Below, piece by piece: positions 1 to 8,022 of a stretch of DNA of 64,000 bases. Position 1 is the first letter of the stretch; each line of letters begins with the position of its first letter. Under the pieces are notes generated by a model, which worked only from the letters and a program-made list of their open reading frames with translations, was not told the DNA's origin and did not search any database. A program made the position numbers and the translations under genes. This DNA is from Actinomycetospora succinea (lineage in GTDB: Bacteria > Actinomycetota > Actinomycetes > Mycobacteriales > Pseudonocardiaceae). The stretch covers positions 496,001 to 560,000 of the forward strand of contig NZ_SNYO01000002.1 of the NCBI RefSeq assembly GCF_004363095.1. Reading direction: 5' to 3'.

Positions 1-27
1 CTTCTCTTCGGGGTTCGCGGGTGACAT
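1..27 (-). CDS. possible 5' end of a truncated gene
   Basis: An ATG reading leftward from base 27 is preceded by a GGGAG ribosome-binding-like stretch about seven bases upstream and stays open for nine codons (MSPANPEEK) to the window edge. Nothing can be said about function. The bases between this start and 198 show no convincing gene. Confidence 0.25.
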
Positions 28-198
28 GGCTCCCGGGGGCGCGGGTCGGGGTGGCACGGACAGGTCGGGCGCCGTCAGTCGACGCACCGACCACAACGGA
101 CGACGCCCACCATCGTCCCGCGTTGTCCGCCGGTGAGAGCGTTCACCCGCGGCCCAAGTCGGTTGCGGCCGGACGTCGCAATGACTAGGCCGAACAGA

Positions 199-894
199 TC
201 AGGCGTCGGGGACGACGGGGCGCCGTGGGCCCGGATGCCCGGGCGGCAGGGCCGAACGAACCAACGGCCAGGACGCTGCGATGCACACCACGACGAGCGG
301 CCACGTCAGCACGATCTGGGCGACGAGCAGGGCGGCGGGCTGCTCGGCCCACCACAGCCCGAGGAACACCACGACACGCAGCGCGTACTGCGCCACCCAC
401 ACCCAGCTCGCCCGGCAGTAGCCGCGCACGAGGTCCGGGTCGCGGCGCCAGAGCGTGGGGTGCCCTGTGAGCGTCCCCACGACGACGCCCAGCAGCGGCC
501 ACCGGATCGCGATCGAGACGAGCCAGGCGACGAGGCTGCCGGCGTTGGCGACGATGCGGGGCAGGAAGAAGTCCTCGGCGCGCCCCGTGTAGAGCGCGAG
601 CAGCGCCGCGCCCACCGCGAGCAGCAGGCCGACGGCGACCGCGCGGGGGCGGTCGCCCCGGCGCAAGCGCCACGCGGCGATCCCGGCGGCCACGACGACC
701 GCGGCGATCCCGCCGACGAGGATGGGCTGCGCCCACGCCAGCGCGTCGGCGACGAGCCAGACTGCGACGAACGCCACGCCGGGCGCCGACGCGTCGAGCG
801 CCTGCCCCTTGCCGCCGAGGAGCTCGGTGAAGGGGTTGGCCTCGCGATCCCGGCCGGGCGCGCGCTCCTCGCCCACCTCGGGGTCGTCGGGCAC
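199..894 (-). CDS. DUF3159 family membrane protein
   Basis: This 231-residue protein matches the actinobacterial DUF3159 integral membrane family by its pattern: an acidic N terminus, an NPFTELLGGKGQ-like segment before the first membrane helix, and about five to six hydrophobic helices with charged loops such as YTGRAEDFF and HPTLWRRDPDLVRGY. The function of the family is unknown. GTG at 894 is the chosen start. A TTG at 900 overlaps the stop of the upstream VOC gene and would give two more residues, so the two genes are probably translationally coupled. The C terminus is proline-rich and looks non-essential. Confidence 0.8.
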   Translation of the reverse strand: MPDDPEVGEERAPGRDREANPFTELLGGKGQALDASAPGVAFVAVWLVADALAWAQPILVGGIAAVVVAAGIAAWRLRRGDRPRAVAVGLLLAVGAALLALYTGRAEDFFLPRIVANAGSLVAWLVSIAIRWPLLGVVVGTLTGHPTLWRRDPDLVRGYCRASWVWVAQYALRVVVFLGLWWAEQPAALLVAQIVLTWPLVVVCIAASWPLVRSALPPGHPGPRRPVVPDA

Positions 895-896
895 GG

Positions 897-1343
897 TCAA
901 CCGAGGGACTCCGCGGCACGGCCCCGGCGTGCGAGCTCGGCGGTGAACGCCGGCGACGGCGTGCTCGGGCTCGAGATCTCCACGAGCATGCCGTTGGGGT
1001 CGGTGACGAGCATCTGGCGCCGGCCGTGGAACAGGTCGCGCGGCGGGGCGACGAGCGGCAGGCGCAGCCGCCGGGCCTCGGCGTGCACCGCGTCGACGTC
1101 GTCGACCATGAACGTGAGGATCACGCCGGCCGGGTCGGCCCGGTAGGGCGGCGGCACCAGCTCGTGGCCGACGGCCCAGATGGCGAGCTCGTGCACGTCC
1201 TCGTCCGGGCCGTCGGTGCGGGTGAGCGCCACGTACCAGTCGCTGTCGAAGGCGACCCGGAAGCCGAGCAGCGCGACGTAGAAGTCCCGCGTCTCCGGCA
1301 GCCGGTCGGACAGGACGGTGGGGAACGAACGGCGCATCGCCAT
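897..1343 (-). CDS. VOC family (glyoxalase/dioxygenase fold) protein
   Basis: A 148-residue single-domain protein with the vicinal-oxygen-chelate pattern: an N-terminal FPTVLSDRLPETRDFYVALLGF module and a C-terminal ILTFMVDDVDAVHAEARR...LVTDPNGMLVEI module. Such proteins are metal-dependent lyases, dioxygenases or resistance proteins; nothing here fixes the substrate. ATG at 1343 is preferred over the longer reading because GAGAGAGGAT lies about ten bases upstream. It is co-directional with, and touches, the DUF3159 gene, and follows a TetR gene that may control it. Confidence 0.8.
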   Translation of the reverse strand: MAMRRSFPTVLSDRLPETRDFYVALLGFRVAFDSDWYVALTRTDGPDEDVHELAIWAVGHELVPPPYRADPAGVILTFMVDDVDAVHAEARRLRLPLVAPPRDLFHGRRQMLVTDPNGMLVEISSPSTPSPAFTAELARRGRAAESLG

Positions 1344-1433
1344 GCCTCGAGATCCTCTCTCCGGCGGGGCCTCCATCGTCGCGCATCGTCGCCGTTCCCC
1401 CGGTCAGGGGTCCGATCATCCCCGTCACATCGC

Positions 1434-2093
1434 TCAACCGGTGGGCAGCGGCCCGACCGTCACCCGGATGACCGCCCAGCACGCCTCGGTCAGCTGCGTC
1501 GCGAGCTGGTCGCGGGAGGCGCCGTGGGGGTCGTCGAGCCAGTGGGAGCTCGCGGAGTCGACCATCCCCACCAGCCCGAAGGCGAGCGGGTGCGCGACCG
1601 GCGGCGGGATCTCCGCCCCGAGCGAGCCGTCGACGAGCATCCCGGCGACGTGCTCGGCGACCGTCGCCCGGACGTTGGTCGTCGCGGACTCGCCGCCGGT
1701 GCCGAACGAGGTGCGCTTGAGGTAGCGGTAGACGTTGGCGTTCGCCTCGAGCCAGCCGAGGTGGGCGCGCAGCGCCTTCGCGAGCATCTCGAACGGGTGT
1801 CCCGACGGCCGCCACACCGGCTCGAGCTCGTGGACGAGCCGCTCGACCGAGCGCGCGGCGATGGCGCTCTGCAGGTCGTCGCGGCCCTCGAAGTGCCGGT
1901 AGAGCCCGGGCCGCGAGACGCCGGCCTGCGCGGCGATCTGCTCGGTGGTGACCTCGGGGCCGTGCTCGCCGATCGCGGCGACCGCGGCGTCGACGAGCTC
2001 GAGCCGGCGGGCCTCGCGGTGGCCGGCCCAGCGCGCGGCGCGCCCGTCGACGGGCGCGCCGTCGGCGGCCTCCTCGGCGGGTGCATCGGTCAT
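1434..2093 (-). CDS. TetR/AcrR family transcriptional regulator
   Basis: A 219-residue protein with a canonical TetR N-terminal helix-turn-helix (around residues 30-75, TTEQIAAQAGVSRPGLYRHF) and a helical C-terminal ligand domain ending in a segment with LAFGLVGMVDSASSHWLDD. The ligand is not predictable. It is read in the same direction as the VOC and DUF3159 genes 90 bases downstream, so it may control them or itself. The chosen ATG gives MTDAPAEEAADG before the DNA-binding domain. Confidence 0.85.
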   Translation of the reverse strand: MTDAPAEEAADGAPVDGRAARWAGHREARRLELVDAAVAAIGEHGPEVTTEQIAAQAGVSRPGLYRHFEGRDDLQSAIAARSVERLVHELEPVWRPSGHPFEMLAKALRAHLGWLEANANVYRYLKRTSFGTGGESATTNVRATVAEHVAGMLVDGSLGAEIPPPVAHPLAFGLVGMVDSASSHWLDDPHGASRDQLATQLTEACWAVIRVTVGPLPTG

Positions 2094-2143
2094 GGTCGCC
2101 CCAGGGTGGCACCGCGGGGGCTGGGCGGCCAGTGAAGCGCAGG

Positions 2144-2551
2144 TCAGGACCGGGTGCCGACGTGCTCGCTCGCGCGCCCGACCAGCACCAGCACGCACCC
2201 CGCGAGCAGTCCCGCGACCACCGCCCGGCCGCCGTGGGTCGGGTCGGCGAGGGCCACCAGCGACGAGAAGATCGTGACCGCCCAGCCGAAGACCGCGAGC
2301 CAGCTCGAGATCGGCCGCAGGCCGTCGACCGACGTGGTGTCCCGCCGGGCGCGCACCGAGCGCCACGCCGCGAGCACGAACGCGAGGACGACGGCGACGA
2401 CCACGGCGGTGGTGCGTCCCGCGCTCGGCGGCACGAGCCCGACGACCAGCAACGTCGCCGCCGCGACGACGAGCGCCGCGCCCGTGACCAGCCATCCGGC
2501 CCTCCGCACGCGGGCGTCGCCGCCGTCGCCGGCGGCGGTCCCGATGGGCAT
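2144..2551 (-). CDS. small hypothetical membrane protein
   Basis: A 135-residue protein with four predicted hydrophobic helices (AGWLVTGAALVVAAATLLVV, TTAVVVAVVLAFVLAAW, SSWLAVFGWAVTIFSSLVAL and AVVAGLLAGCVLVLVG) separated by short charged loops. No family is recognised. It lies just upstream of the TetR gene on the same strand and is divergent from the GAF-ANTAR-AraC gene, with 208 bases of intergenic DNA between them. Confidence 0.6.
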   Translation of the reverse strand: MPIGTAAGDGGDARVRRAGWLVTGAALVVAAATLLVVGLVPPSAGRTTAVVVAVVLAFVLAAWRSVRARRDTTSVDGLRPISSWLAVFGWAVTIFSSLVALADPTHGGRAVVAGLLAGCVLVLVGRASEHVGTRS

Positions 2552-2759
2552 GGCGGGAGGGTATCGGCGCGGTGACCCGATCAGGCGCAGGCACGGTCGG
2601 TCGTGCGCGTTATGGTTGTCGGCCCATCGGTTGACGTCCCAGCCGTCGTTCGGCTGCGCCCTGCCCCGAGACGCGGTCGACGATCCCCTGCGCTGTATCC
2701 GGCCTCCGGCGCGGCACCTCCGCTGCGCTGCGTGCCGCCCCCGCGTTGAGGAGACCGCG

Positions 2760-3776
2760 ATGGACTCGACCGCTCCCCCGGCGCCGAACCACACCCACCG
2801 GCTCGGCCCGCTCCGTCTCGACGCCGACCAGGTCCCGGTACCCGACCTGACCCGCGTGTGCCGGCACGCCCTGTGCATCGCCGACGCCGTGCGCTGGGTC
2901 GAGATCGCGGTCCCGGTCCGGCACGGCACCACCGTCACGTCCTCGGCGGGTGAGCTCTCCGCCGCCGCCGTCGACGCCGTCGGGCGGGGTCCGCGGGCGA
3001 CGGCCGCCCGCTCCGGGGTCCCCGTCGTCGTCGACGACGTCGCCTCCGACACCCGCTGGCCCGTCCTGCGGCGCGAGAGCGTCGGCGCCCCGGCGTCGCT
3101 GCTCGTGCTCCCGCTCGGCCCCGTCGGCGGCACGCTCACGCTCGCGGCCGGCGCGCCCGCGGCCTTCGGCCCCGAGGTGCGGGCCGTGGCCGGCGAGGTC
3201 GCGCGTCTCGCCGGCCGCCTCCTGACCGTGCGGGACCAGCCCGACGGCGACCCGGGGGCCCGCGCCCGCGACGTCGTCGTGGCCGCCCGCGCCCTGCTCG
3301 CGCGGCAGGAGCAGGTCACGCCGGACGCGGCGTTCGAGATGCTGCTCGAGCGCGCCCACCGGCACTCCGAGACGGTCCTGGCCTGCGCCGAGCAGGTGCT
3401 CGACGAGCTCGGCGGCGTCCCGGCCGACGAGCAGGGCCGCCCGCCCGAGCCGGCGACGCTGCGGCGGGCGATCACCTACCTCGAGGAGCACGCGGCCGAC
3501 GACGTCGACGTCGCCGACGTGGCGGCCGCCGCCGGCCTCGGGGTGCGCGGCCTGCAGATGGCGTTCCGGCGCTGGCGGGACACCACCCCGCTCGCCCACC
3601 TGCGCGAGGTGCGTCTCGCGCGCGCCCACCAGGAGCTCCGCGCCGCCGACGCGCGCACCGGCGGCGAGACCGTCGCCGACATCGCCGCACGCTGGCACTT
3701 CACCCACCCCGGCCGGTTCTCGGTGACCTACCGCGAGCGCTACGGCTGCTCGCCGAGCGAGACCCTGCGCGCCTGA
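2760..3776 (+). CDS. GAF-ANTAR-AraC composite transcriptional regulator
   Basis: A 338-residue cytoplasmic regulator. Residues about 25-155 form a degenerate GAF-like sensor (ARSGVPVVVDDVASDTRWPVLRRES is the characteristic stretch). Residues about 160-215 resemble an ANTAR RNA-binding module (AARALLARQEQVTPDAAFEMLLERA). Residues about 230-335 form an AraC-type double helix-turn-helix ending in RFSVTYRERYGCSPSETLRA. ANTAR domains usually act on leader RNAs and AraC domains on promoters; combining them is uncommon. ATG at 2760 follows GAGGAG by seven bases. The target is unknown. Confidence 0.8.
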   Translation: MDSTAPPAPNHTHRLGPLRLDADQVPVPDLTRVCRHALCIADAVRWVEIAVPVRHGTTVTSSAGELSAAAVDAVGRGPRATAARSGVPVVVDDVASDTRWPVLRRESVGAPASLLVLPLGPVGGTLTLAAGAPAAFGPEVRAVAGEVARLAGRLLTVRDQPDGDPGARARDVVVAARALLARQEQVTPDAAFEMLLERAHRHSETVLACAEQVLDELGGVPADEQGRPPEPATLRRAITYLEEHAADDVDVADVAAAAGLGVRGLQMAFRRWRDTTPLAHLREVRLARAHQELRAADARTGGETVADIAARWHFTHPGRFSVTYRERYGCSPSETLRA

Positions 3777-3816
3777 AGCCCTTCGCCCGGCCCCGTCGGC
3801 GGTCTACCGTCGTGGC

Positions 3817-5646
3817 GTGGGCCACGCGCGGGAGGTGGACGCCGCGCGGCGGCGCTTCCTGCGCGACGGCCGTGACGCCGTGGCGGGCGGCGTCGTGCGG
3901 CCCGAGGTCCTCGCGTCGTGGGAGCGGTCGGCGGGCGTCGACACCGGGCGCCTGGCCGCGGTGCTGATCGGCGTCGACGACGGCCCGCGCACGGCGGCGG
4001 CGCGCCGGGTCGTCGACCGCGTCCACGCCCGCGACCCGGACCTCGACGCCAGCGTGCTCGTCGTCGACGGCGACGGCGTGGTGCTCGTGCGCCGCGACGG
4101 CGACACCGCGCTCGCCGAGATCCTCGACGCCCTGTGGGTGCTGCCGGGGTACGCCCACGCCGAGCACGTCGTCGGCACCACCGCGGCCGCGCTCGCCCTG
4201 CACGACGGCGTCGCCGCGGCGGTCGAGGGACCCGAGCACCTGCACCCCGCGCTCGGCGTCCTCGCCGGCGCGGCGGCCCCCGTCGAGGCGGGCGACCTCG
4301 CCGTCGTCGTGGTCCGCCACGCCGAGGACGGCGCCGTCCGTGACCTCCCGCTCGCCCGGACGCTCGCCCGCGAGATCGGCGACGAGGACGCGGCGGCCCG
4401 GCGCGGGCGGATCCTCGCCGTGCACGACGCCCTCGCCGCGGCGGCCGCGCAGGGTGCCTCGTGGGTGGTGGCGACCGACGGCGACGACCTGGTGCTGGGC
4501 GCTGGCGCGCGCCGGCTCCCGCCCGCCGACCAGCAGATCCTCGCCGACCTCGCCCTCGCCGGCCTGGCGCTCGAGAGCCCCGACGACCCGTACCACGTCG
4601 ACCTGCCCTCGGGCGGCTGCGCGGAGGTCGCGGTGACCGGGATCCGGCACGGGGAGCGGCTCGTCGGGTGCGTGGTGGCCGGCTCGCCCGCGGTCGACGA
4701 GGGCGGCCGGCGCGAGGCGGAGGCGCGGCGTCGTCAGGGCTCGCACGTCGCACCCACCTCGCGGCGCGACTTCGCCGCCGACATGCGCGGCGACGAGCGC
4801 GCCCACGCCGAGGCCCGGGTGCGCGCCAACCGCGACCTGCTCACCCCGTCGCTGCGCGCGCGCCAGGAGCTCGCCGCGAACCTCGGGCAGCGCCGCCACC
4901 AGGTGCTCGTCGGCGAGGCCGGGGTCGGCAAGCGGACGCTGGCCGTCGAGCAGTTCGTCCGCCTGCACCGGGACGGGACCGTCACCGTCCTCGACGCCGC
5001 CGAGGACGGGGTGCGCGCCGCCGAGCCGCTCGAACGCCTCGTGCACCGGCCGCCGTCGCGCCCGCACCTCGTGGTCCTGCGCGGGCTGCAGGGCGTCACG
5101 CCGCTGTCCGCGCGGCGTCTCGACGAGCAGCTCGGCCTGCTGCTGGCGCGCGCGTCGAGCACCGTGGTCGTCGCGTGCCTGGACACGACGTCGGTCGACG
5201 CGAGCCGCCCGTACGGCCTGCTGCTGCGCCACTTCCACGAGACCGTCCGCGTCCCCCCGCTGCGCCACCGCGCCGACGAGCTCGCCGACATCGCGCTCTC
5301 GGTGCTGCGCGCGATCGGCGGCGGGCGCTCGCTGCGGCTCTCGCACCAGGTCATCCGCGTGCTCGAGGGCTACGCGTGGCCGGGCAACATCAACGAGCTC
5401 GAGGACGTGCTGCGCTACGTCGTCGCCCGCAAGCCGGTCGGCGTCATCCAGGCGCCCGACCTGCCCGCCCTGTGCTTCACCAGCCGCCCGCGGCTGACGA
5501 TGCTCGAGACCGCGCAGGCCGACGCGATCATCCAGGCGCTCTACGAGGCGCGCGGCAACCGCTACCAGGCCGCCGCGATGCTCGGGATCGCCCGCTCCTC
5601 GCTCTACCGCAAGATCGACGCGTTCGGGATCAGCTACATCGCCTGA
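3817..5646 (+). CDS. AcoR/MimR-type AAA transcriptional activator without GAFTGA
   Basis: A 609-residue bacterial enhancer-binding-type protein: an N-terminal GAF-like sensor region (about residues 20-300, opening with the family signature RPEVLASWERS), a degenerate AAA+ domain (about 330-530, P-loop GEAGVGKRT near residue 366, VPPLRHRADEL and WPGNINELEDVLRY) and a C-terminal Fis helix-turn-helix (RYQAAAMLGIARSSLYRKI). The sigma-54-contacting GAFTGA loop is absent, as in other actinobacterial members such as MimR, so it must work with an ordinary sigma factor. GTG at 3817 is the start. It sits immediately upstream of a zinc alcohol dehydrogenase, its probable target. Confidence 0.85.
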   Translation: MGHAREVDAARRRFLRDGRDAVAGGVVRPEVLASWERSAGVDTGRLAAVLIGVDDGPRTAAARRVVDRVHARDPDLDASVLVVDGDGVVLVRRDGDTALAEILDALWVLPGYAHAEHVVGTTAAALALHDGVAAAVEGPEHLHPALGVLAGAAAPVEAGDLAVVVVRHAEDGAVRDLPLARTLAREIGDEDAAARRGRILAVHDALAAAAAQGASWVVATDGDDLVLGAGARRLPPADQQILADLALAGLALESPDDPYHVDLPSGGCAEVAVTGIRHGERLVGCVVAGSPAVDEGGRREAEARRRQGSHVAPTSRRDFAADMRGDERAHAEARVRANRDLLTPSLRARQELAANLGQRRHQVLVGEAGVGKRTLAVEQFVRLHRDGTVTVLDAAEDGVRAAEPLERLVHRPPSRPHLVVLRGLQGVTPLSARRLDEQLGLLLARASSTVVVACLDTTSVDASRPYGLLLRHFHETVRVPPLRHRADELADIALSVLRAIGGGRSLRLSHQVIRVLEGYAWPGNINELEDVLRYVVARKPVGVIQAPDLPALCFTSRPRLTMLETAQADAIIQALYEARGNRYQAAAMLGIARSSLYRKIDAFGISYIA

Positions 5647-5660
5647 GGGGCTTCGCCCAC

Positions 5661-5700
5661 GTGAGTGTTCTGGGTCGCCGGGGCGACCCGGAACACTCAC
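5661..5700. terminator. long hairpin after the activator gene
   Basis: Two 19-base arms (GTGAGTGTTCTGGGTCGCC and its reverse complement with one mismatch) face each other around a two-base centre, 14 bases after the activator stop codon. This is a strong stem with no T tract, as usual for actinobacterial terminators. It may also be a dispersed intergenic repeat. Confidence 0.7.
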
Positions 5701-5765
5701 GAGGCCGGAGGCCATCTGTCCCGGAAGCGGGTCAGTGATCGACTTCTCCGCGCCGGACGTCGTTC

Positions 5766-5801
5766 GGGACGTCCCATGATGGGACAGGTCCGTGTGTCCC
5801 A
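5766..5801. promoter_or_regulatory. candidate activator-binding sites upstream of the alcohol dehydrogenase
   Basis: Several inverted GGGAC/GTCCC elements are stacked here: GGGACGTCCC (5766-5775), GTCCCATGATGGGAC (5771-5785) and the perfect repeat TGGGACA-N8-TGTCCCA (5780-5801). They lie 72-107 bases upstream of the dehydrogenase ATG and just after the activator gene, where an enhancer-binding-type protein would act. The assignment to that activator is inference. Confidence 0.55.
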
Positions 5802-5872
5802 CGCCACTAGCGTCGGGTCACGGCGGCCCCGCGAGGCGGCCGGGCCGCCGGAGCGAACCGACGGGAGCGACG

Positions 5873-6916
5873 ATGAAGGCACTGGTGTACCACGGCCCCG
5901 GCAAGAAGGCCTGGGAGGACGTCCCGGACGCGACGGTCCAGGAGCCGACGGACGTGGTGGTGAAGGTCGAGACGACCACGATCTGCGGCACCGACCTGCA
6001 CATCCTGCAGGGCGACGTCGCCGCGGTCACCGACGGCCGCATCCTCGGCCACGAGGCCGTCGGCACGGTCACCGCGGTCGGCGACGCCGTGCGCGGCTTC
6101 TCGGTCGGCGACCGGGTCCTCGTCCCGGCGATCACGAAGTGCGGGCGCTGCGAGTACTGCCAGCGCGGCATGCCGTCGCACTGCCAGACGGTCGGCGGCA
6201 TCGGCTGGATCTTCGGCCACCTCATCGACGGCACCCAGGCCGAGCTCGTCCGCGTGCCCTACGCGGACACGTCGCTCTACGCCATCCCGCAGGGCGTCAC
6301 CGACGAGCAGGCGATCTTCCTCGCCGACTCGCTGCCCACCGGCTACGAGGTCGGCGTCCTGGCCGGCGGCGTGCGCCCGGGCGACACGGTCGCGGTCGTC
6401 GGCGCCGGTGCGGTCGGGCTCTCCGCGGTGCTGACGACGGGCCTGTGGGGCGCGTCCAAGGTCATCGCGGTGGACTCGAACAAGTTCCGCCTGGAGAAGG
6501 CCGTCGAGTTCGGCGCCACCGACGCGATCGAGGTCGGGCCGGGGACGGTCGGCGACGTCGTCGCGCTCACCGACGGGCTCGGCGTCGACGTGGCCATCGA
6601 GGCCGTCGGCTACCCGGAGACCCTGCTGACCGCGGCCTCGCTGGTCCGGCCGGGCGGGACGATCGCGAACATCGGCGTCCACGGCACACCGGTCGAGCTG
6701 CCGATGCAGGACATGTGGATCAGCAACGTCACGCTGACCATGGGCCTCGTCGACACCGTGTCCATCCCGACCCTGCTGAAGATGGTCGCCTCCGGGCGCA
6801 TCCCGGCCGAGAAGATGGGCACGCACTCGTTCACGTTCGACCAGATCAACGAGGCCTACGACGTCTTCGCGAACGCGGCGGCGAACCTCGCGCTGAAGGT
6901 CGTCATCACGCCCTGA
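5873..6916 (+). CDS. zinc-dependent alcohol dehydrogenase (MDR family)
   Basis: A 347-residue medium-chain dehydrogenase that oxidises an alcohol with NAD(P). Catalytic zinc ligands are visible as Cys38 (TTICGTDLH) and His60 (GHEAVG). The structural zinc lobe is Cys90-Cys93-Cys96-Cys104. The nucleotide fold carries VAVVGAGAVGLSAV. Overall it resembles bacterial secondary-alcohol/2-propanol-type dehydrogenases, but the substrate is not fixed. The ATG follows GGGAGCGACG. It is probably activated by the upstream AcoR/MimR-type protein through the repeats at 5766-5801. It converges with the next small gene, with no spacer between stop codons. Confidence 0.85.
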   Translation: MKALVYHGPGKKAWEDVPDATVQEPTDVVVKVETTTICGTDLHILQGDVAAVTDGRILGHEAVGTVTAVGDAVRGFSVGDRVLVPAITKCGRCEYCQRGMPSHCQTVGGIGWIFGHLIDGTQAELVRVPYADTSLYAIPQGVTDEQAIFLADSLPTGYEVGVLAGGVRPGDTVAVVGAGAVGLSAVLTTGLWGASKVIAVDSNKFRLEKAVEFGATDAIEVGPGTVGDVVALTDGLGVDVAIEAVGYPETLLTAASLVRPGGTIANIGVHGTPVELPMQDMWISNVTLTMGLVDTVSIPTLLKMVASGRIPAEKMGTHSFTFDQINEAYDVFANAAANLALKVVITP

Positions 6917-7141
6917 TCAGGGCAGCAGCACGAAGAGCGCGACCAGGCCGACGGCGACGAGCAGCGCCAGCCGGCCGACCCACGCGACGGTCGCCGCCTG
7001 CGCGACGAGACGGGCGGCGACCAGCTCCGGGTGCTCGCCCTGCTCGGGGCCCGCGGCCCGCACGGTCATCGGCACGACGGCCGGGCGGGCCGCGGGCGTG
7101 CGCGGCGCCGGGACCTCGACGTGCTGTGCCTCGGTGATCAT
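6917..7141 (-). CDS. small tail-anchored hypothetical protein
   Basis: A 74-residue protein with a proline/alanine-rich soluble N terminus (MITEAQHVEVPAPRTPAARP) and one C-terminal hydrophobic helix (VAWVGRLALLVAVGLVALFVLLP). No family is recognised. Its stop codon directly abuts the stop of the alcohol dehydrogenase read from the other strand. Confidence 0.55.
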   Translation of the reverse strand: MITEAQHVEVPAPRTPAARPAVVPMTVRAAGPEQGEHPELVAARLVAQAATVAWVGRLALLVAVGLVALFVLLP

Positions 7142-7212
7142 CGTCTGCCCTCTCCCCGCGGAGTCCGTGGTCTCTCGCGGGGAACGTCGAGGCAGGTCAG
7201 GGCGTCGTTAGC

Positions 7213-7230
7213 GGATCTCCGCGGAGATCC
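7213..7230. terminator. perfect palindrome after the small ANTAR-linked gene
   Basis: GGATCTCC-GC-GGAGATCC is a perfect 18-base inverted repeat located 30 bases after the stop of the gene at 7260-7409 and about 70 bases upstream of the next gene on the same strand. It could end transcription or act as an operator. Confidence 0.4.
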
Positions 7231-7259
7231 ACCCACCGGGTGGCGCGTCGGTGGTGCGG

Positions 7260-7409
7260 CTACTGCGCGTCGACGAGGAACCGCCCGAACGAGCCGTGGA
7301 CGAGACGGGCGGCACGGGCGTACTGCGCGAGGTCCACGACGTCCTGCTCGGCGATCCAGGCCGACAGGTCGACCTCGACGGCCGCGCGCTCGTCGTCTAG
7401 ATCGGGCAC
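7260..7409 (-). CDS. 49-residue hypothetical protein
   Basis: Begins at a GTG (7407-7409) with GAGGAG about six bases upstream and overlaps the end of the ANTAR gene by 13 bases, which suggests translational coupling. The peptide (VPDLDDERAAVEVDLSAWIA...FGRFLVDAQ) is acidic and soluble and matches no family I recognise. The good ribosome-binding site and the overlap are the main support. Confidence 0.45.
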   Translation of the reverse strand: MPDLDDERAAVEVDLSAWIAEQDVVDLAQYARAARLVHGSFGRFLVDAQ

Positions 7410-7636
7410 GTGGTCTCCTCGGTCGTCGGCATCGGCATGACGCGCCGCCACACCGCGCTCACGTCGTCGATCAGCCACGCGGCGACGAGCGGGATGCCGA
7501 TGTCGGTCTCGCGCGACCACGCGACGAGCCGGTCGATCGCGCCCTCGGCGTCACAGCCGTAGCGCTCCATGAGGATCCCGGTCGCGCAGCTGATGACGTC
7601 AGGGCGATCGATCGCGTTCGGCGGGGTGTCGCGCAC
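7397..7636 (-). CDS. ANTAR domain-only protein
   Basis: This 79-residue protein is almost entirely one ANTAR domain (DVISCATGILMERYGCDAEG followed by AIDRLVAWSRETDIGIPLVAAWLID), the RNA-binding antitermination module normally attached to GAF or receiver domains. The usual sensor domain is missing. GTG at 7636 has GGAGG eight bases upstream, so the short form looks real rather than a broken gene. It may act with a separate sensor. It lies just outside the left end of the integrated element. Confidence 0.7.
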   Translation of the reverse strand: MRDTPPNAIDRPDVISCATGILMERYGCDAEGAIDRLVAWSRETDIGIPLVAAWLIDDVSAVWRRVMPMPTTEETTCPI

Positions 7637-7869
7637 CGGACATGCCTCCCCTGAGCGGCCGCGTCGTCATCCCGCAGACCCACTCCGGTCGCCTCCCGGC
7701 CATCTGGTTGACCGTGATCGGCGACGGTACACCGGGTGCGTTCGGCGGACAGCGGGGGTGGGAGCGGGGCCGACACGGGAGATCAGGGGCGACGTCATCG
7801 ACCGTGCGCGGGCGACGAGGTGCACCCCGTCGCCCGTGATCTCCGCGGGTGCCCGGTGGGGAGAGGAAG

Positions 7870-7914
7870 TGGAGCCGGCGCGGGGAATCGAACCCCGGAC
7901 CTTTCGCTTACAAG
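7870..7914. repeat. left attachment site (attL), displaced 3' half of tRNA-Thr
   Basis: This 45-base stretch is identical to 27437-27481. It equals the 3' part of tRNA-Thr from the anticodon loop to the encoded CCA, but continues into unrelated sequence, so it is not a functional tRNA. It is the chromosomal tRNA end displaced by integration. Confidence 0.9.
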
Positions 7915-7998
7915 CCCGATCGAGGACGGTCGTCGCTAGCGCTGAGCTGGGGAAGCCGCCCACAGCGAACTGGCTCGGACGAAGCTGCGTCCGGGAGT

Positions 7999-8022
7999 GT
8001 TGCTGTCAGCCGTTGCTGTCAG
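7999..8022. repeat. left pair of putative integrase arm-type sites
   Basis: GTTGCTGTCAG occurs twice (7999-8009 and 8012-8022) with a 13-base period, 85 bases inside the left attachment repeat. A matching pair (GTTGCTGTC and GCTGCTGTC) with the same 13-base period lies just inside the right end at 27379-27400. Symmetric placement suggests integrase N-terminal-domain binding sites. Confidence 0.6.

Noticed and set aside
133-1146. 337-residue plus-strand frame at the left end
   Set aside because: It runs opposite the DUF3159 and VOC genes, which have clear family patterns; the frame is Arg/His/Pro-rich noise.
7870-7914. Second tRNA-Thr gene
   Set aside because: Only the 3' half is present; the 5' acceptor, D arm and anticodon 5' stem are missing, so it is the displaced end at attL.
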